From Candidatus Zixiibacteriota bacterium (GTDB lineage Bacteria > Zixibacteria > MSB-5A5 > GN15 > FEB-12), in the NCBI GenBank assembly GCA_022562075.1, contig JADFPZ010000004.1, forward strand, positions 1-38,190: a stretch of 38,190 nucleotides of DNA, read 5' to 3'. The translations under genes were made by a program, and so were the position numbers. The notes under the pieces are model-generated. The model saw only the letters and a list, made by a program, of their open reading frames with translations. It did not search any database and had not been told where the DNA came from. Position 1 is the stretch's first letter, and the number at the start of each line of letters is the position of its first letter. Positions 27,404 through 35,003 of the stretch are shown piece after piece.

Positions 27404-28627
27404 TTACAAACTTGCTTCTATTATTTCCCAGTTTATTTCTTTGTTGATATTAATTTTAGGAAGCTCAACTTTTACTGTATCTTTGTATTTCTGACCCGAA
27501 GCAGTATTAAAAATCAAAACTCTGTCATCCGCATGAATCCAATTCTGGTTTTTCAAATTTTCCAGCGCACCCACGCAAGCGGCTGTCTCAGGACAGATTG
27601 ACAGGCCGGTTTTCTCAGATGTCATTACTGTCCAATCGTCAATCATCTCTTCGTCAACAGCTACTGCTGTGCCATTGCTTTCTTTGAGCGCATCCAGAAT
27701 CATAAAATCGCCTATGGCGGCAGGTACTCTTATGCCCCAGGCTATAGTCTTTGCATTTTGAAAGGGCTTGGCGAATCGCTCTCCGTTTTTGAAAGCGTTA
27801 ACGATAGGGCAGCAGCCATCTGACTGCACCGCTACCATTCTTGGCATTATATCAGATTTTAGCCAGCCCAACTCTCTAAGTTCTTTGAAGGCTTTCCACA
27901 TACCAATCAAGCCGGTACCTCCTCCGGTAGGATACAAAATGACGTCAGGCAGTTTCCAGTCAAACTGTTGGGCCAGCTCCAGCCCCATAGTTTTTTTGCC
28001 TTCGATCCGATATGGTTCTTTTAGGGTAGACAGATCAAAGCAATTCAGCTTTTCTTTTGCCAGGCCTACAATTTTACTGCAATCGTCAATCAGCCCGTTC
28101 ACCAAAAATGCCGAAGCACCATATGATATTGTCTCATATTGATTCGCAGCCGGCGTATCTTCCGGCATAAACACCAGGCATTTTATGTCAGCCTGCTGGG
28201 CATAGGCAGCGGCGGCTCCGCCGGCATTTCCTGCTGTAGGCAGCGCGATTCTCTTTACTCCAAAGTGGGCTGCCATGGTAATGGCCATTGACATCCCCCG
28301 GCTTTTGAAACTTCCGGTAGGCAGCGTCGATTCATCTTTAATCCAAATGTTTTTGTGCCCAATCTGTTTTTGGAGAGATTCTGTTTTTATTAGCCGGGTA
28401 GTGCGCTCATTAAGTGTGATTATTCTGGCGTTTTTTGGCACAGGCAAAAGTTCGCGCCAGCGCCAGATGTCGGCCGGTCTATTTAGGAGGTCGTCTTTGG
28501 TAACGGCAGAGGCAATTTTTTCCAGGTCATAGCGGACCCAGAGTGGTCTGTCTTTATGGGTAGTCTGGAGTTCATCAGCCGGAAATTTTCTGCCGTCTAA
28601 TGCGCTTTCGAGTTCTGTTACAAACAT
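27404..28627 (-). CDS. thrC: Threonine synthase
   Basis: PLP enzyme that converts O-phosphohomoserine to threonine in the cytoplasm. The 407-residue product has the fold II motifs: substrate-side 'NERTTRLI', the PLP lysine in 'LPTGSFKSRGM' (K108), 'LPTAGNAGGAAAAYA' and the phosphate-binding Gly loop 'YPTGGGTGLIGMWK'. The short N-terminus lacks the zinc-finger Cys cluster of some thermophile threonine synthases. A related fold II enzyme (threonine dehydratase, diaminopropionate lyase) is possible but the 'GSFKSRGM...TAGNAGGA' combination and length favour threonine synthase. The ATG start has no clear ribosome site; it begins 28 bp after the stop of the upstream GlpX-like gene, so translation may depend on that message. 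Confidence 0.82.
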   Translation of the reverse strand: MFVTELESALDGRKFPADELQTTHKDRPLWVRYDLEKIASAVTKDDLLNRPADIWRWRELLPVPKNARIITLNERTTRLIKTESLQKQIGHKNIWIKDESTLPTGSFKSRGMSMAITMAAHFGVKRIALPTAGNAGGAAAAYAQQADIKCLVFMPEDTPAANQYETISYGASAFLVNGLIDDCSKIVGLAKEKLNCFDLSTLKEPYRIEGKKTMGLELAQQFDWKLPDVILYPTGGGTGLIGMWKAFKELRELGWLKSDIMPRMVAVQSDGCCPIVNAFKNGERFAKPFQNAKTIAWGIRVPAAIGDFMILDALKESNGTAVAVDEEMIDDWTVMTSEKTGLSICPETAACVGALENLKNQNWIHADDRVLIFNTASGQKYKDTVKVELPKININKEINWEIIEASL

Positions 28628-28655
28628 TATGAGACGGCTCTTTAGCCTGAGTTAC

Positions 28656-30332
28656 TCAGTCGCTGTTGACGAAGAAATCAGCCGCCAGCCGCTCGGTGAT
28701 ATCGATAATTTTTCGATCAAGTTCACCCAGCGCGCCGCGCTCAATCAAACCATCAACTGCTTTGTGGAGAAGCACATACTTATCTCTAATAGGTATAAGT
28801 GCGGGATAGTATTCATTGATAAAAAACAGCCGGAAACTCCTGAATTCAAGCGGGTCATTAAGCATTCTGCCGATAGTTCTTTCCAATTCGTCATCACTAA
28901 GATTGAAAAGCGACTCTTTGGTTGAGCGCATCAATAAGCGGGTTTTATCTACACTTTCGGTACACCTAAAACTTATTTTCCACCAGGTCATAACGCCAAA
29001 GGAAGTTACTGCCAGGACGTTAACATCAACTCTGCTTTCCTTTTCGTTGATGGTGACACCCTTCATGAAAGAAAAATAGAGATTGTCGGTAATACAGCCA
29101 AAGGCAGCTATGCCTCCGGCAAAAGGATCTTCAAGAATATCCTGAATTGTAAAATAGGGCTTCTGTTCGAACCGTGCGTCTTGAATCATTATGTATTCAT
29201 CTTCGGTAAAGTGAAAGCGTTCTTTCCAGACTTCTTCAGGAGTAATATCTTTTCGGGTTAATACAGACTGGCTGGTGAGCATGCCAATAGCCTGTCCTCC
29301 CCGCCAGATAAGGGGAAGTGCACCCACTACCCATTCGGCAGAGCCTCCAATTTCCCCTATCATAGTGTTTAAGCCGCGCCCGTTGCCAAAATTTAGTCCT
29401 TCGGCACCAAGAATTATGGCCGGGAAAAGGTCGCCGTCTTTATCATAGGGTGTTGCCACGCCGGCTTTATTAAGGGTGTCCATGGCCAATTGGTGTCTGG
29501 GGCGATCAATAAAGAATGAACTGATTTTTTCTATAGAACTGTAACCATAGGCTTTGGCCATTATTTCGGCCGATTCTACAAGATTTACAAAGCGCGGATT
29601 AAATTCGTCGAAATACGCTCTGGCCATCCACCTTTGAACATAAATATCCGGAAGGTGGCGTTTTACGTTTGATTCCGTAACGAACAGGGCTGTAAAACTG
29701 GAGTGCAGACCCATGATAGATTTGGTAGTGCCATCGATTACATCATTTCCCATTGAAAGCAGTGCCACTGGCCGCGGCATCGGTAATCCGTAGCGCTGGC
29801 GATGTTCATTTTTGCCAAAGAGCGTGCCAACAGCAATTGTAGGATTTCCGCCGACTTCTTTACCCGGCTTTACTCTGACGCCCTCAGTAATAGTCGATTC
29901 AATCAGAACTTCTTCACCGACCGGTAAAGTTTCTGTGGTGCGCTGCAGGACATCGCCCATAACCTGTGCTGCTGTTCTGTCATTGGCGCGTTTCAAGGCG
30001 TTGGCTGCTTCTTGAGTTCTTTTGTCTTTGGGGATTCTGTTCAGTCCGTCCCGCCCATGAAGTGAAACGGCGATGGCTGATAAGGCTGCTGAAACTATGA
30101 TAGATTGTCTGAGTTGCCTGTTTCTTAAAGCGCTGAAATTCGATTTGTTATGAAAGCTGTCATCAAGATGGACTATTGAGAGGTCGGCAACTTCGAGATC
30201 GTAGGCTTTCAGGCAGACGCTGTGGCGGTGGTTAAATTCCAGGATGCGGTCGTGATCAAAAATGTCCTCATCTCTTTGCCCGTTGTAAACTGGGGGGGAG
30301 TCTGAAATGTCAAATCTGAGGTTATTGGTCAT
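28656..30332 (-). CDS. Divergent GlpX-like (class II fructose-1,6-bisphosphatase superfamily) protein
   Basis: Not an easily recognised protein, but its core lines up by eye with GlpX. Shared blocks in order: 'VLIESTITEGVRVKPGKEVGG' (GlpX GEGEIDEAPMLYIGEKVG), 'NDVIDGTTKSIMG' (VDPIEGTRMTAMG), 'LPDIYVQRWM', 'IDRPRHQLAMDTLNKAGV' with 'DKDGD' 20 residues on, 'IGEIGGSAEWVVGALP' (YGIGGAPEGVVSAAV) and 'FGCITDNLYFSFMKGVTI'. By this alignment the metal/catalytic residues E57, D85, T90 and E213 of E. coli GlpX are kept (E145, D197, T202, E333), E88 becomes D200, and D33 appears replaced by Ala. At 558 residues it is far longer than GlpX (about 336), with an extra ~75-residue N-terminus and ~130-residue C-terminus. 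Possible sugar-phosphate or inositol phosphatase, or a non-enzymatic relative. Cytoplasmic; probably in one operon with threonine synthase. Confidence 0.62.
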   Translation of the reverse strand: MTNNLRFDISDSPPVYNGQRDEDIFDHDRILEFNHRHSVCLKAYDLEVADLSIVHLDDSFHNKSNFSALRNRQLRQSIIVSAALSAIAVSLHGRDGLNRIPKDKRTQEAANALKRANDRTAAQVMGDVLQRTTETLPVGEEVLIESTITEGVRVKPGKEVGGNPTIAVGTLFGKNEHRQRYGLPMPRPVALLSMGNDVIDGTTKSIMGLHSSFTALFVTESNVKRHLPDIYVQRWMARAYFDEFNPRFVNLVESAEIMAKAYGYSSIEKISSFFIDRPRHQLAMDTLNKAGVATPYDKDGDLFPAIILGAEGLNFGNGRGLNTMIGEIGGSAEWVVGALPLIWRGGQAIGMLTSQSVLTRKDITPEEVWKERFHFTEDEYIMIQDARFEQKPYFTIQDILEDPFAGGIAAFGCITDNLYFSFMKGVTINEKESRVDVNVLAVTSFGVMTWWKISFRCTESVDKTRLLMRSTKESLFNLSDDELERTIGRMLNDPLEFRSFRLFFINEYYPALIPIRDKYVLLHKAVDGLIERGALGELDRKIIDITERLAADFFVNSD

Positions 30333-30434
30333 TTACAAATTGCCTGTCACAATAATTGATAAGTTATCAAAAAAAATCTTAACTGCAAGTATCGAAAACA
30401 GGGATTTGAAAAGAATATTCGGCAAAAAGAACTG

Positions 30435-33002
30435 TTACATAATAACCACAAATTTGCCGATTTGGGTGCTGCCGTCGGGCATTTCCACGCTCCAGTAGTA
30501 CAAACTTGAGACAATCAACTGTCTGTTGCGGGTGATTAAGTCCCACTGGGCATGGCTAAAAGTAGGGTCAGCAGGGCTGACATCGTGGGATAACTCCCTA
30601 ATCAGGTCACCATCTAAAGAAAAAATTCGAATAGTGCACTTTGGCGGAAGATTTGCAAAATGAATTGCCCGCACTTTGTCTCTGGGAAGAAAATCATCAG
30701 TGAGACCTTCGAAGCCTTGTCCGCGGTAGTCAACATCATTCCGATACGGATTAGGATAGACGTAGATATCTTTGAATTTGCCGCTTAATGCTTCGGCCGA
30801 ACCTGATACAAATGCTTCTATTGTTCCCAGCGCTTTCGATGTTTCCAGGGGCTCAAGTCCGGCTTCGGGAGAACCAAAATCAAAAGCAGTCACATTCATA
30901 TAGTACGGCACAGTAGCCAGCAGATTATTTATTTCGAATTCGTACTCATAGTACTTGAAATATCCGTCATCCGTATAGTCATCCGGGACAGGGGGAATAG
31001 AGGGCAATAGCTGATTGGGAAACTTTTTCACAATCGGCGTTGTCGACCCAAACTGGTCTGCGTTTGAACCATGTTTGGCAAAATAGAAGGCTGAGTCAGG
31101 ATAAAAGGGATGAATGTAGGGGTTGCCTGGCCTGTAATTGAGCGGATCAAATAGCGAGTCTCCGCATGGATCAGGGAATCTTCCATAGGCGCATCTTAAC
31201 TCTTCCAAGGTGTAGGGTGCGCTGATTTCCATAACATAACCGGGGCGCGGTCTCAGGTTCGGATCAAAGATAAATTTTCTGAAGTTTTCCCGGTCATATG
31301 ATGCCACCCGACTAAAACTGCTTTCCCGGTCGTCGCGGCCTATGTAAACGTTGTAGCCCTCAAAATCAATTATTCCGGAAAAAATGTCTCTGGTTGTTTC
31401 CGACCTGCCACCGTTGAATCTGATTTTCAGCCCATTGACTGCCTGGCTTAGCCATACTTTCGGAGCAGGTGGCGGGGAGGCCGCTTTCCAGTCAGGGACG
31501 CCATCTCCGGTATAATATGTAGTCTCAGCAACCGAAGTTACCCAAACGCTGTCAATTAAGACTGTATCCAAGACACAAACCGCGAAATCTCCGAAGTAGC
31601 CGTCGCCGTCTGTATCTACTCCCGGATTATCATATACCCAGCCGGCCCAGATGGCGTTATTCCCTAAGTCAGAGAAATCCAGGTAAGTATAGAATCTTGC
31701 CGGGTCGTTATTGGCAGCCAGGTATCTTTTCCAGACAAAGGCATTGGTATGTAATTGTTCGCCGCCAACATAAGCCAGAGGAAAGCTTATTTTGCTGCCC
31801 GGCTGCATCGTATATGGGCCGATTGACAAAAGCCATTGAATGTCATTACCGCTAGACCAAATTCTTGCGATTGAAGGATCAGGTTGAACCCAGGTACGAT
31901 TGTATGGAGAGATTGAAGCGGCCCAGGCCTGGTCGTAGTCAATTTCACCGTTACTTAGCAAATGATATTTGTTGCGGTCGCCTATAGGTGTGCCAGCGCC
32001 GTTTCCCATGTACCGGAAATTTCGTCTATGCTGTGGACCGAAATCAAAGCGGGAGTTGAGATTAAAAATCCACCAGTTAAACCCAAGTTTCTCATCATAG
32101 CCGGGCTTTCCCAGGTAACGCAGGCCTACTACGTTTGGGGCAAACCAGTCTGGCCCCCAGGAATCTCCGTTATTGTCTGCTGTCCAGGCCAGATTGAGAT
32201 TGTAAGTAATTTCGCATTCGCCTTCTTTTCTTGTGAAATTTCTGATAAATCCACCAAGGTCATCTAGGCCGTCGGTCGGCTCTTTGACGGGAAGGTTCGG
32301 AGTCGGATTTACAAATTGGTAAAGGACATCCTCATGTACATCGCCGTCCATGTAAATGCCGATGTAGACATCTTCAAGAACATCTTCACCAATGTTTTTG
32401 ATAAAGTAATCTATCAGGACAAAATCTTCAGTGTAGCCAAATGACCAGGCATAAGATGATTGGGTTACTTCTATTCCCAGAGGCCTGTGTCTCCGAAAAT
32501 CTGTAGCGTCAAATCCAAGGTCCGGTACGCCCGATGTAAATGTGTCTGTATATATAGCGATAAAGTCCTGCTCAGAAACTGCTTTTTCGAAACCAGGAAG
32601 AGACGGGTCCACGCTGCTACGGTAGGTAATATCTCCGAATGGAGGCACGTCGGGGTTAAATTCTCTGTTTGAAATATTTGATTCAGATGCAGTAGAGACC
32701 AAAGTGTCACGCCCAACTACAGCGCCAACCCATAGACCTGCCTTGTACAGGTGAACGGTTCTTGACTTACGGGGAAATTCAGCCATCAGGATTTTCTTAT
32801 TAGTAAAGCAATCCCTGAAGGGCGGACGCCCCAGAGTGCCGAAATTAGTTATAGCAAATGACAGCTGGCCGACGCTATAAAGTCCTGAGCAGTAGACAGG
32901 TACCTCGGCCGCTAGAACGGTGCCGCTTATTAATGTAATTGAAATAAAAATCAGGCGGGTTATCAAGAGCATAAAACTGTTTTGCTTCCGGTTCAAGTTC
33001 AA
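30435..33002 (-). CDS. Large secreted protein with FlgD/T9SS-like C-terminal beta domain
   Basis: I do not recognise a specific family. The 855-residue product has a signal peptide ('LLITRLIFISITLISGTVLAAE'), a beta-rich body with many aromatic and Asp/Gly residues ('AGLWVGAVVGRDTLVSTASES', 'YFIKNIGEDVLEDVYIGIYMDGDVHED'), an internal short Ca-loop-like 'DTDGDGYFGDF', and a C-terminal region 'VYPNPYRND...CTIRIFSLDGDLIREL...YYWSVEMPDGSTQIGKFVVIM'. That last segment has the Y-P-N-P start and strand pattern of the FlgD-Ig/type 9 sorting-like domains seen at the ends of secreted proteins in FCB bacteria. It has no dockerin-like tail, unlike five neighbours. Start uncertain: TTG at 33002 gives a basic n-region; ATG at 32972 also fits a signal peptide. 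Role unknown, probably surface or extracellular. Confidence 0.72.
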   Translation of the reverse strand: MNLNRKQNSFMLLITRLIFISITLISGTVLAAEVPVYCSGLYSVGQLSFAITNFGTLGRPPFRDCFTNKKILMAEFPRKSRTVHLYKAGLWVGAVVGRDTLVSTASESNISNREFNPDVPPFGDITYRSSVDPSLPGFEKAVSEQDFIAIYTDTFTSGVPDLGFDATDFRRHRPLGIEVTQSSYAWSFGYTEDFVLIDYFIKNIGEDVLEDVYIGIYMDGDVHEDVLYQFVNPTPNLPVKEPTDGLDDLGGFIRNFTRKEGECEITYNLNLAWTADNNGDSWGPDWFAPNVVGLRYLGKPGYDEKLGFNWWIFNLNSRFDFGPQHRRNFRYMGNGAGTPIGDRNKYHLLSNGEIDYDQAWAASISPYNRTWVQPDPSIARIWSSGNDIQWLLSIGPYTMQPGSKISFPLAYVGGEQLHTNAFVWKRYLAANNDPARFYTYLDFSDLGNNAIWAGWVYDNPGVDTDGDGYFGDFAVCVLDTVLIDSVWVTSVAETTYYTGDGVPDWKAASPPPAPKVWLSQAVNGLKIRFNGGRSETTRDIFSGIIDFEGYNVYIGRDDRESSFSRVASYDRENFRKFIFDPNLRPRPGYVMEISAPYTLEELRCAYGRFPDPCGDSLFDPLNYRPGNPYIHPFYPDSAFYFAKHGSNADQFGSTTPIVKKFPNQLLPSIPPVPDDYTDDGYFKYYEYEFEINNLLATVPYYMNVTAFDFGSPEAGLEPLETSKALGTIEAFVSGSAEALSGKFKDIYVYPNPYRNDVDYRGQGFEGLTDDFLPRDKVRAIHFANLPPKCTIRIFSLDGDLIRELSHDVSPADPTFSHAQWDLITRNRQLIVSSLYYWSVEMPDGSTQIGKFVVIM

Positions 33003-33084
33003 TTCGAGTTTTTCGCTCAGATACGATTATTGCTGGTGAAAGTTGCGGTTATTGTAGAGGTCATCCCAAGTAGTCCTGTTAGCT

Positions 33085-33675
33085 TCAATTGTAATACGGA
33101 TTAGCTCCGGCGGCGTGGTCTGTTATATCATGAATTTCTGTTACTTCGGGAATGGCTGCTCTTATTGCTTTTTCGATTCCCTGTTTCAGAGTTACCGAAG
33201 CTGAGGAGCAGCCCTGACAGCCACCGCCCAAACGAAGATAGACTGAAGTTCCTTCTACATCTGCAAGCTCCACTTTTCCGCCATGCGAAGCAATAGCCGG
33301 GTTAACTTCAGTTTCAAAGAGCTTCTCAATCGTCCGGCGGATATGCTCTTCAGACGGCAACTTCTTTTTTGCCTCAGGATCTATAAGACGTTTACCGCTG
33401 CTTATAGCTGAGCGGATAGCAACGCCGACTTTTTTGCCGATCACAGGCCACGGCTCGCTGCCATCTTTGGCGATCGTCAAAGTATTCCCGGACACCAAAA
33501 TTTCCCTCACGCCGGAAATGTCATAAAGTAATTCCAATAGCGGCGAGCCTTTGGCAGTTTCCATATTACGGCAGATAAGGCTGCCATCGCTTAGAATCGG
33601 ATAATCGACAACGAACTTACAGACGAACGGGTCCAGAGTAGGCTGCCCGGTAATATTTATCTCTTTTGAATCCAT
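33085..33675 (-). CDS. Nfu-type iron-sulfur cluster carrier (Nfu N-terminal plus NifU domain)
   Basis: A 196-residue cytoplasmic protein with an Nfu_N-like domain (about 8-85; 'QPTLDPFVCKFVVDYPI', 'SPLLELLYDISGVREILVSGNTLTIAK') and a C-terminal NifU domain (about 115-185) carrying the cluster-binding 'LGGGCQGCSSASVTLKQGIEKAI' (CXXC). This is the layout of mitochondrial NFU1 and related bacterial carriers that pass 4Fe-4S clusters to target enzymes. It begins 16 bp after the Mrp gene on the same strand, and the two form a clear Fe-S maturation operon. Confidence 0.9.
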   Translation of the reverse strand: MDSKEINITGQPTLDPFVCKFVVDYPILSDGSLICRNMETAKGSPLLELLYDISGVREILVSGNTLTIAKDGSEPWPVIGKKVGVAIRSAISSGKRLIDPEAKKKLPSEEHIRRTIEKLFETEVNPAIASHGGKVELADVEGTSVYLRLGGGCQGCSSASVTLKQGIEKAIRAAIPEVTEIHDITDHAAGANPYYN

Positions 33676-33691
33676 CAGTTTATTAAACTAC

Positions 33692-34831
33692 CTAAATAGA
33701 AAATGACTTTTGGTCAATTTTTTCCTTTTTGCAGTCTTCACATTCGCACAAATTTCTTAGTCTATTAAACGCGAAAATTCCGGTATTGTGCCCGTCAGAA
33801 AATGCTACTGCTAAGCCATATCTGCCTACCGGGGAGACCGAAGTAGCCTTGATGTCAAGCGGCACTTTTTTTGAATCTATTAACTTTCGGCCGCTATCTT
33901 CATCAACACACTGTGCGCAAGCACAATTAAGACGCAGATAGTAACCGGAATGCTTACTTTGATGTCCGTCCGGCCAGGTCATAATCAAGTTATTTTCAGA
34001 ATCAGTCTTTATGCTTAACGGCTCATTGGCAGAAATTTCAGATTCCACCTTTTCCACTCTTTTGTGAAGGACTTCTGCTAACTTTGTGAAAGCTTTCGCA
34101 CTTAGGGAGTCATTTCCCTCAGCTGCAATTACAATGGGCGTGCCGCTGTCGCCGCTTTTCATAATGGCCGGGTCTAAAGGCAGAGAGCCCAAAAGTGGTA
34201 CGTCATATTCATCTGCCAGTCTTTTCCCCCCGCCCGTATCAAAAATTGCTGTTTCTTCATTGCAATGCGAGCAGATAAAAGCCGACATATTCTCGATCAC
34301 GCCCAGAATAGGTACATTGACCTGCTGGAACATTCTCAAACCCTTGCGGGCCACACCCAAAGCTACTTCCTGCGGTGTGGTTACGATAACTGCTCCGGAG
34401 AGTTGCGCCTGCTGGGCTAAAGTCAACTGGACATCACCGGTGCCGGGGGGGAGGTCAATCAACAGAAAATCCAGCTGGCCCCATTCGACCTGTCCCAAAA
34501 ACTGATGAATCATTTTCATAGCCATTGGCGCCCGCCAGATAACCGGCGATTTTTTGTCTAATAACAGCCCCATGGAGATAAAGCTGACCCCGAACTTGTT
34601 AATAGGCTTCAGGTAACCGCCGCTGGTATCAGGCCTTTCGCCTTTGGAGCCAAGCATACCGGGCTGGCTGGGGCCGTAGATATCGGCATCCAGAAGACCT
34701 ACTTTGTTACCGGCTTTTTGAAGCGCTACGGCCAGGTTAGTGGCAATAGTAGATTTGCCCACGCCACCTTTGCCGCTGGCAATGGCGATAATGTATTTTA
34801 TCCGTTCAATTCCTAAATCCGGCGATTTCAT
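33692..34831 (-). CDS. mrp: Mrp/NBP35-family Fe-S carrier ATPase with C-terminal DUF971 domain
   Basis: Cytoplasmic P-loop ATPase that carries and transfers iron-sulfur clusters. The 379-residue product has a deviant Walker A 'GKGGVGKST' (about 20-28), 'GLLDADIYGPSQPGMLG', 'LLIDLPPGTGDVQLTL' and the cluster-site 'ICSHCNEE' (CXXC). A DUF971 (gamma-butyrobetaine hydroxylase N-terminal-like) domain follows (about 275-370; 'TWPDGHQSKHSGYYLRLNCACAQCVDE', 'DGHNTGIFAFNRLRNLC'), and the protein ends with a second Cys pair in 'CECEDCKKEK'. The Mrp-DUF971 fusion is known in several phyla. The first in-frame codon is TTG at 34834, but GGAGAG spacing favours the ATG at 34831. It leads the operon with the Nfu gene. 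Confidence 0.93.
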   Translation of the reverse strand: MKSPDLGIERIKYIIAIASGKGGVGKSTIATNLAVALQKAGNKVGLLDADIYGPSQPGMLGSKGERPDTSGGYLKPINKFGVSFISMGLLLDKKSPVIWRAPMAMKMIHQFLGQVEWGQLDFLLIDLPPGTGDVQLTLAQQAQLSGAVIVTTPQEVALGVARKGLRMFQQVNVPILGVIENMSAFICSHCNEETAIFDTGGGKRLADEYDVPLLGSLPLDPAIMKSGDSGTPIVIAAEGNDSLSAKAFTKLAEVLHKRVEKVESEISANEPLSIKTDSENNLIMTWPDGHQSKHSGYYLRLNCACAQCVDEDSGRKLIDSKKVPLDIKATSVSPVGRYGLAVAFSDGHNTGIFAFNRLRNLCECEDCKKEKIDQKSFSI

Positions 34832-34834
34832 CAA

Positions 34835-34840
34835 CTCTCC
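34835..34840 (-). promoter_or_regulatory. Ribosome binding site of the Mrp gene
   Basis: GGAGAG on the minus strand lies 3 nt before the ATG at 34831 (5 nt if counted from GGAG), deciding this start over the adjacent TTG. Confidence 0.55.
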
Positions 34841-34950
34841 ATAACATCTGTTCCATTAAGACGTATTTACCAAAGACCTTTAAGTTAATAAAAACTGAGA
34901 GGAAAACAACTGCTTGGAGAAAAATGTTTATCTGACTGTGCCACAATAAG

Positions 34951-34977
34951 AAAGGCCGCACAATATGCGCGGCCTTT
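34951..34977 (-). terminator. Hairpin terminator after the FG-GAP protein gene
   Basis: A 9-bp stem (AAAGGCCGC / GCGGCCTTT) with a 9-nt loop is followed on the minus strand by CTTATT after TTT in the stem. It lies 27 bp beyond the stop at 35004. Confidence 0.65.
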
Positions 34978-35003
34978 GATGTATGAGATTTGGTTACAAT
35001 CGT

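Noticed and set aside
34086-34505. 139-residue open frame antisense to the Mrp gene
   Set aside because: It lies entirely within a well-conserved P-loop ATPase gene and encodes nothing recognisable.
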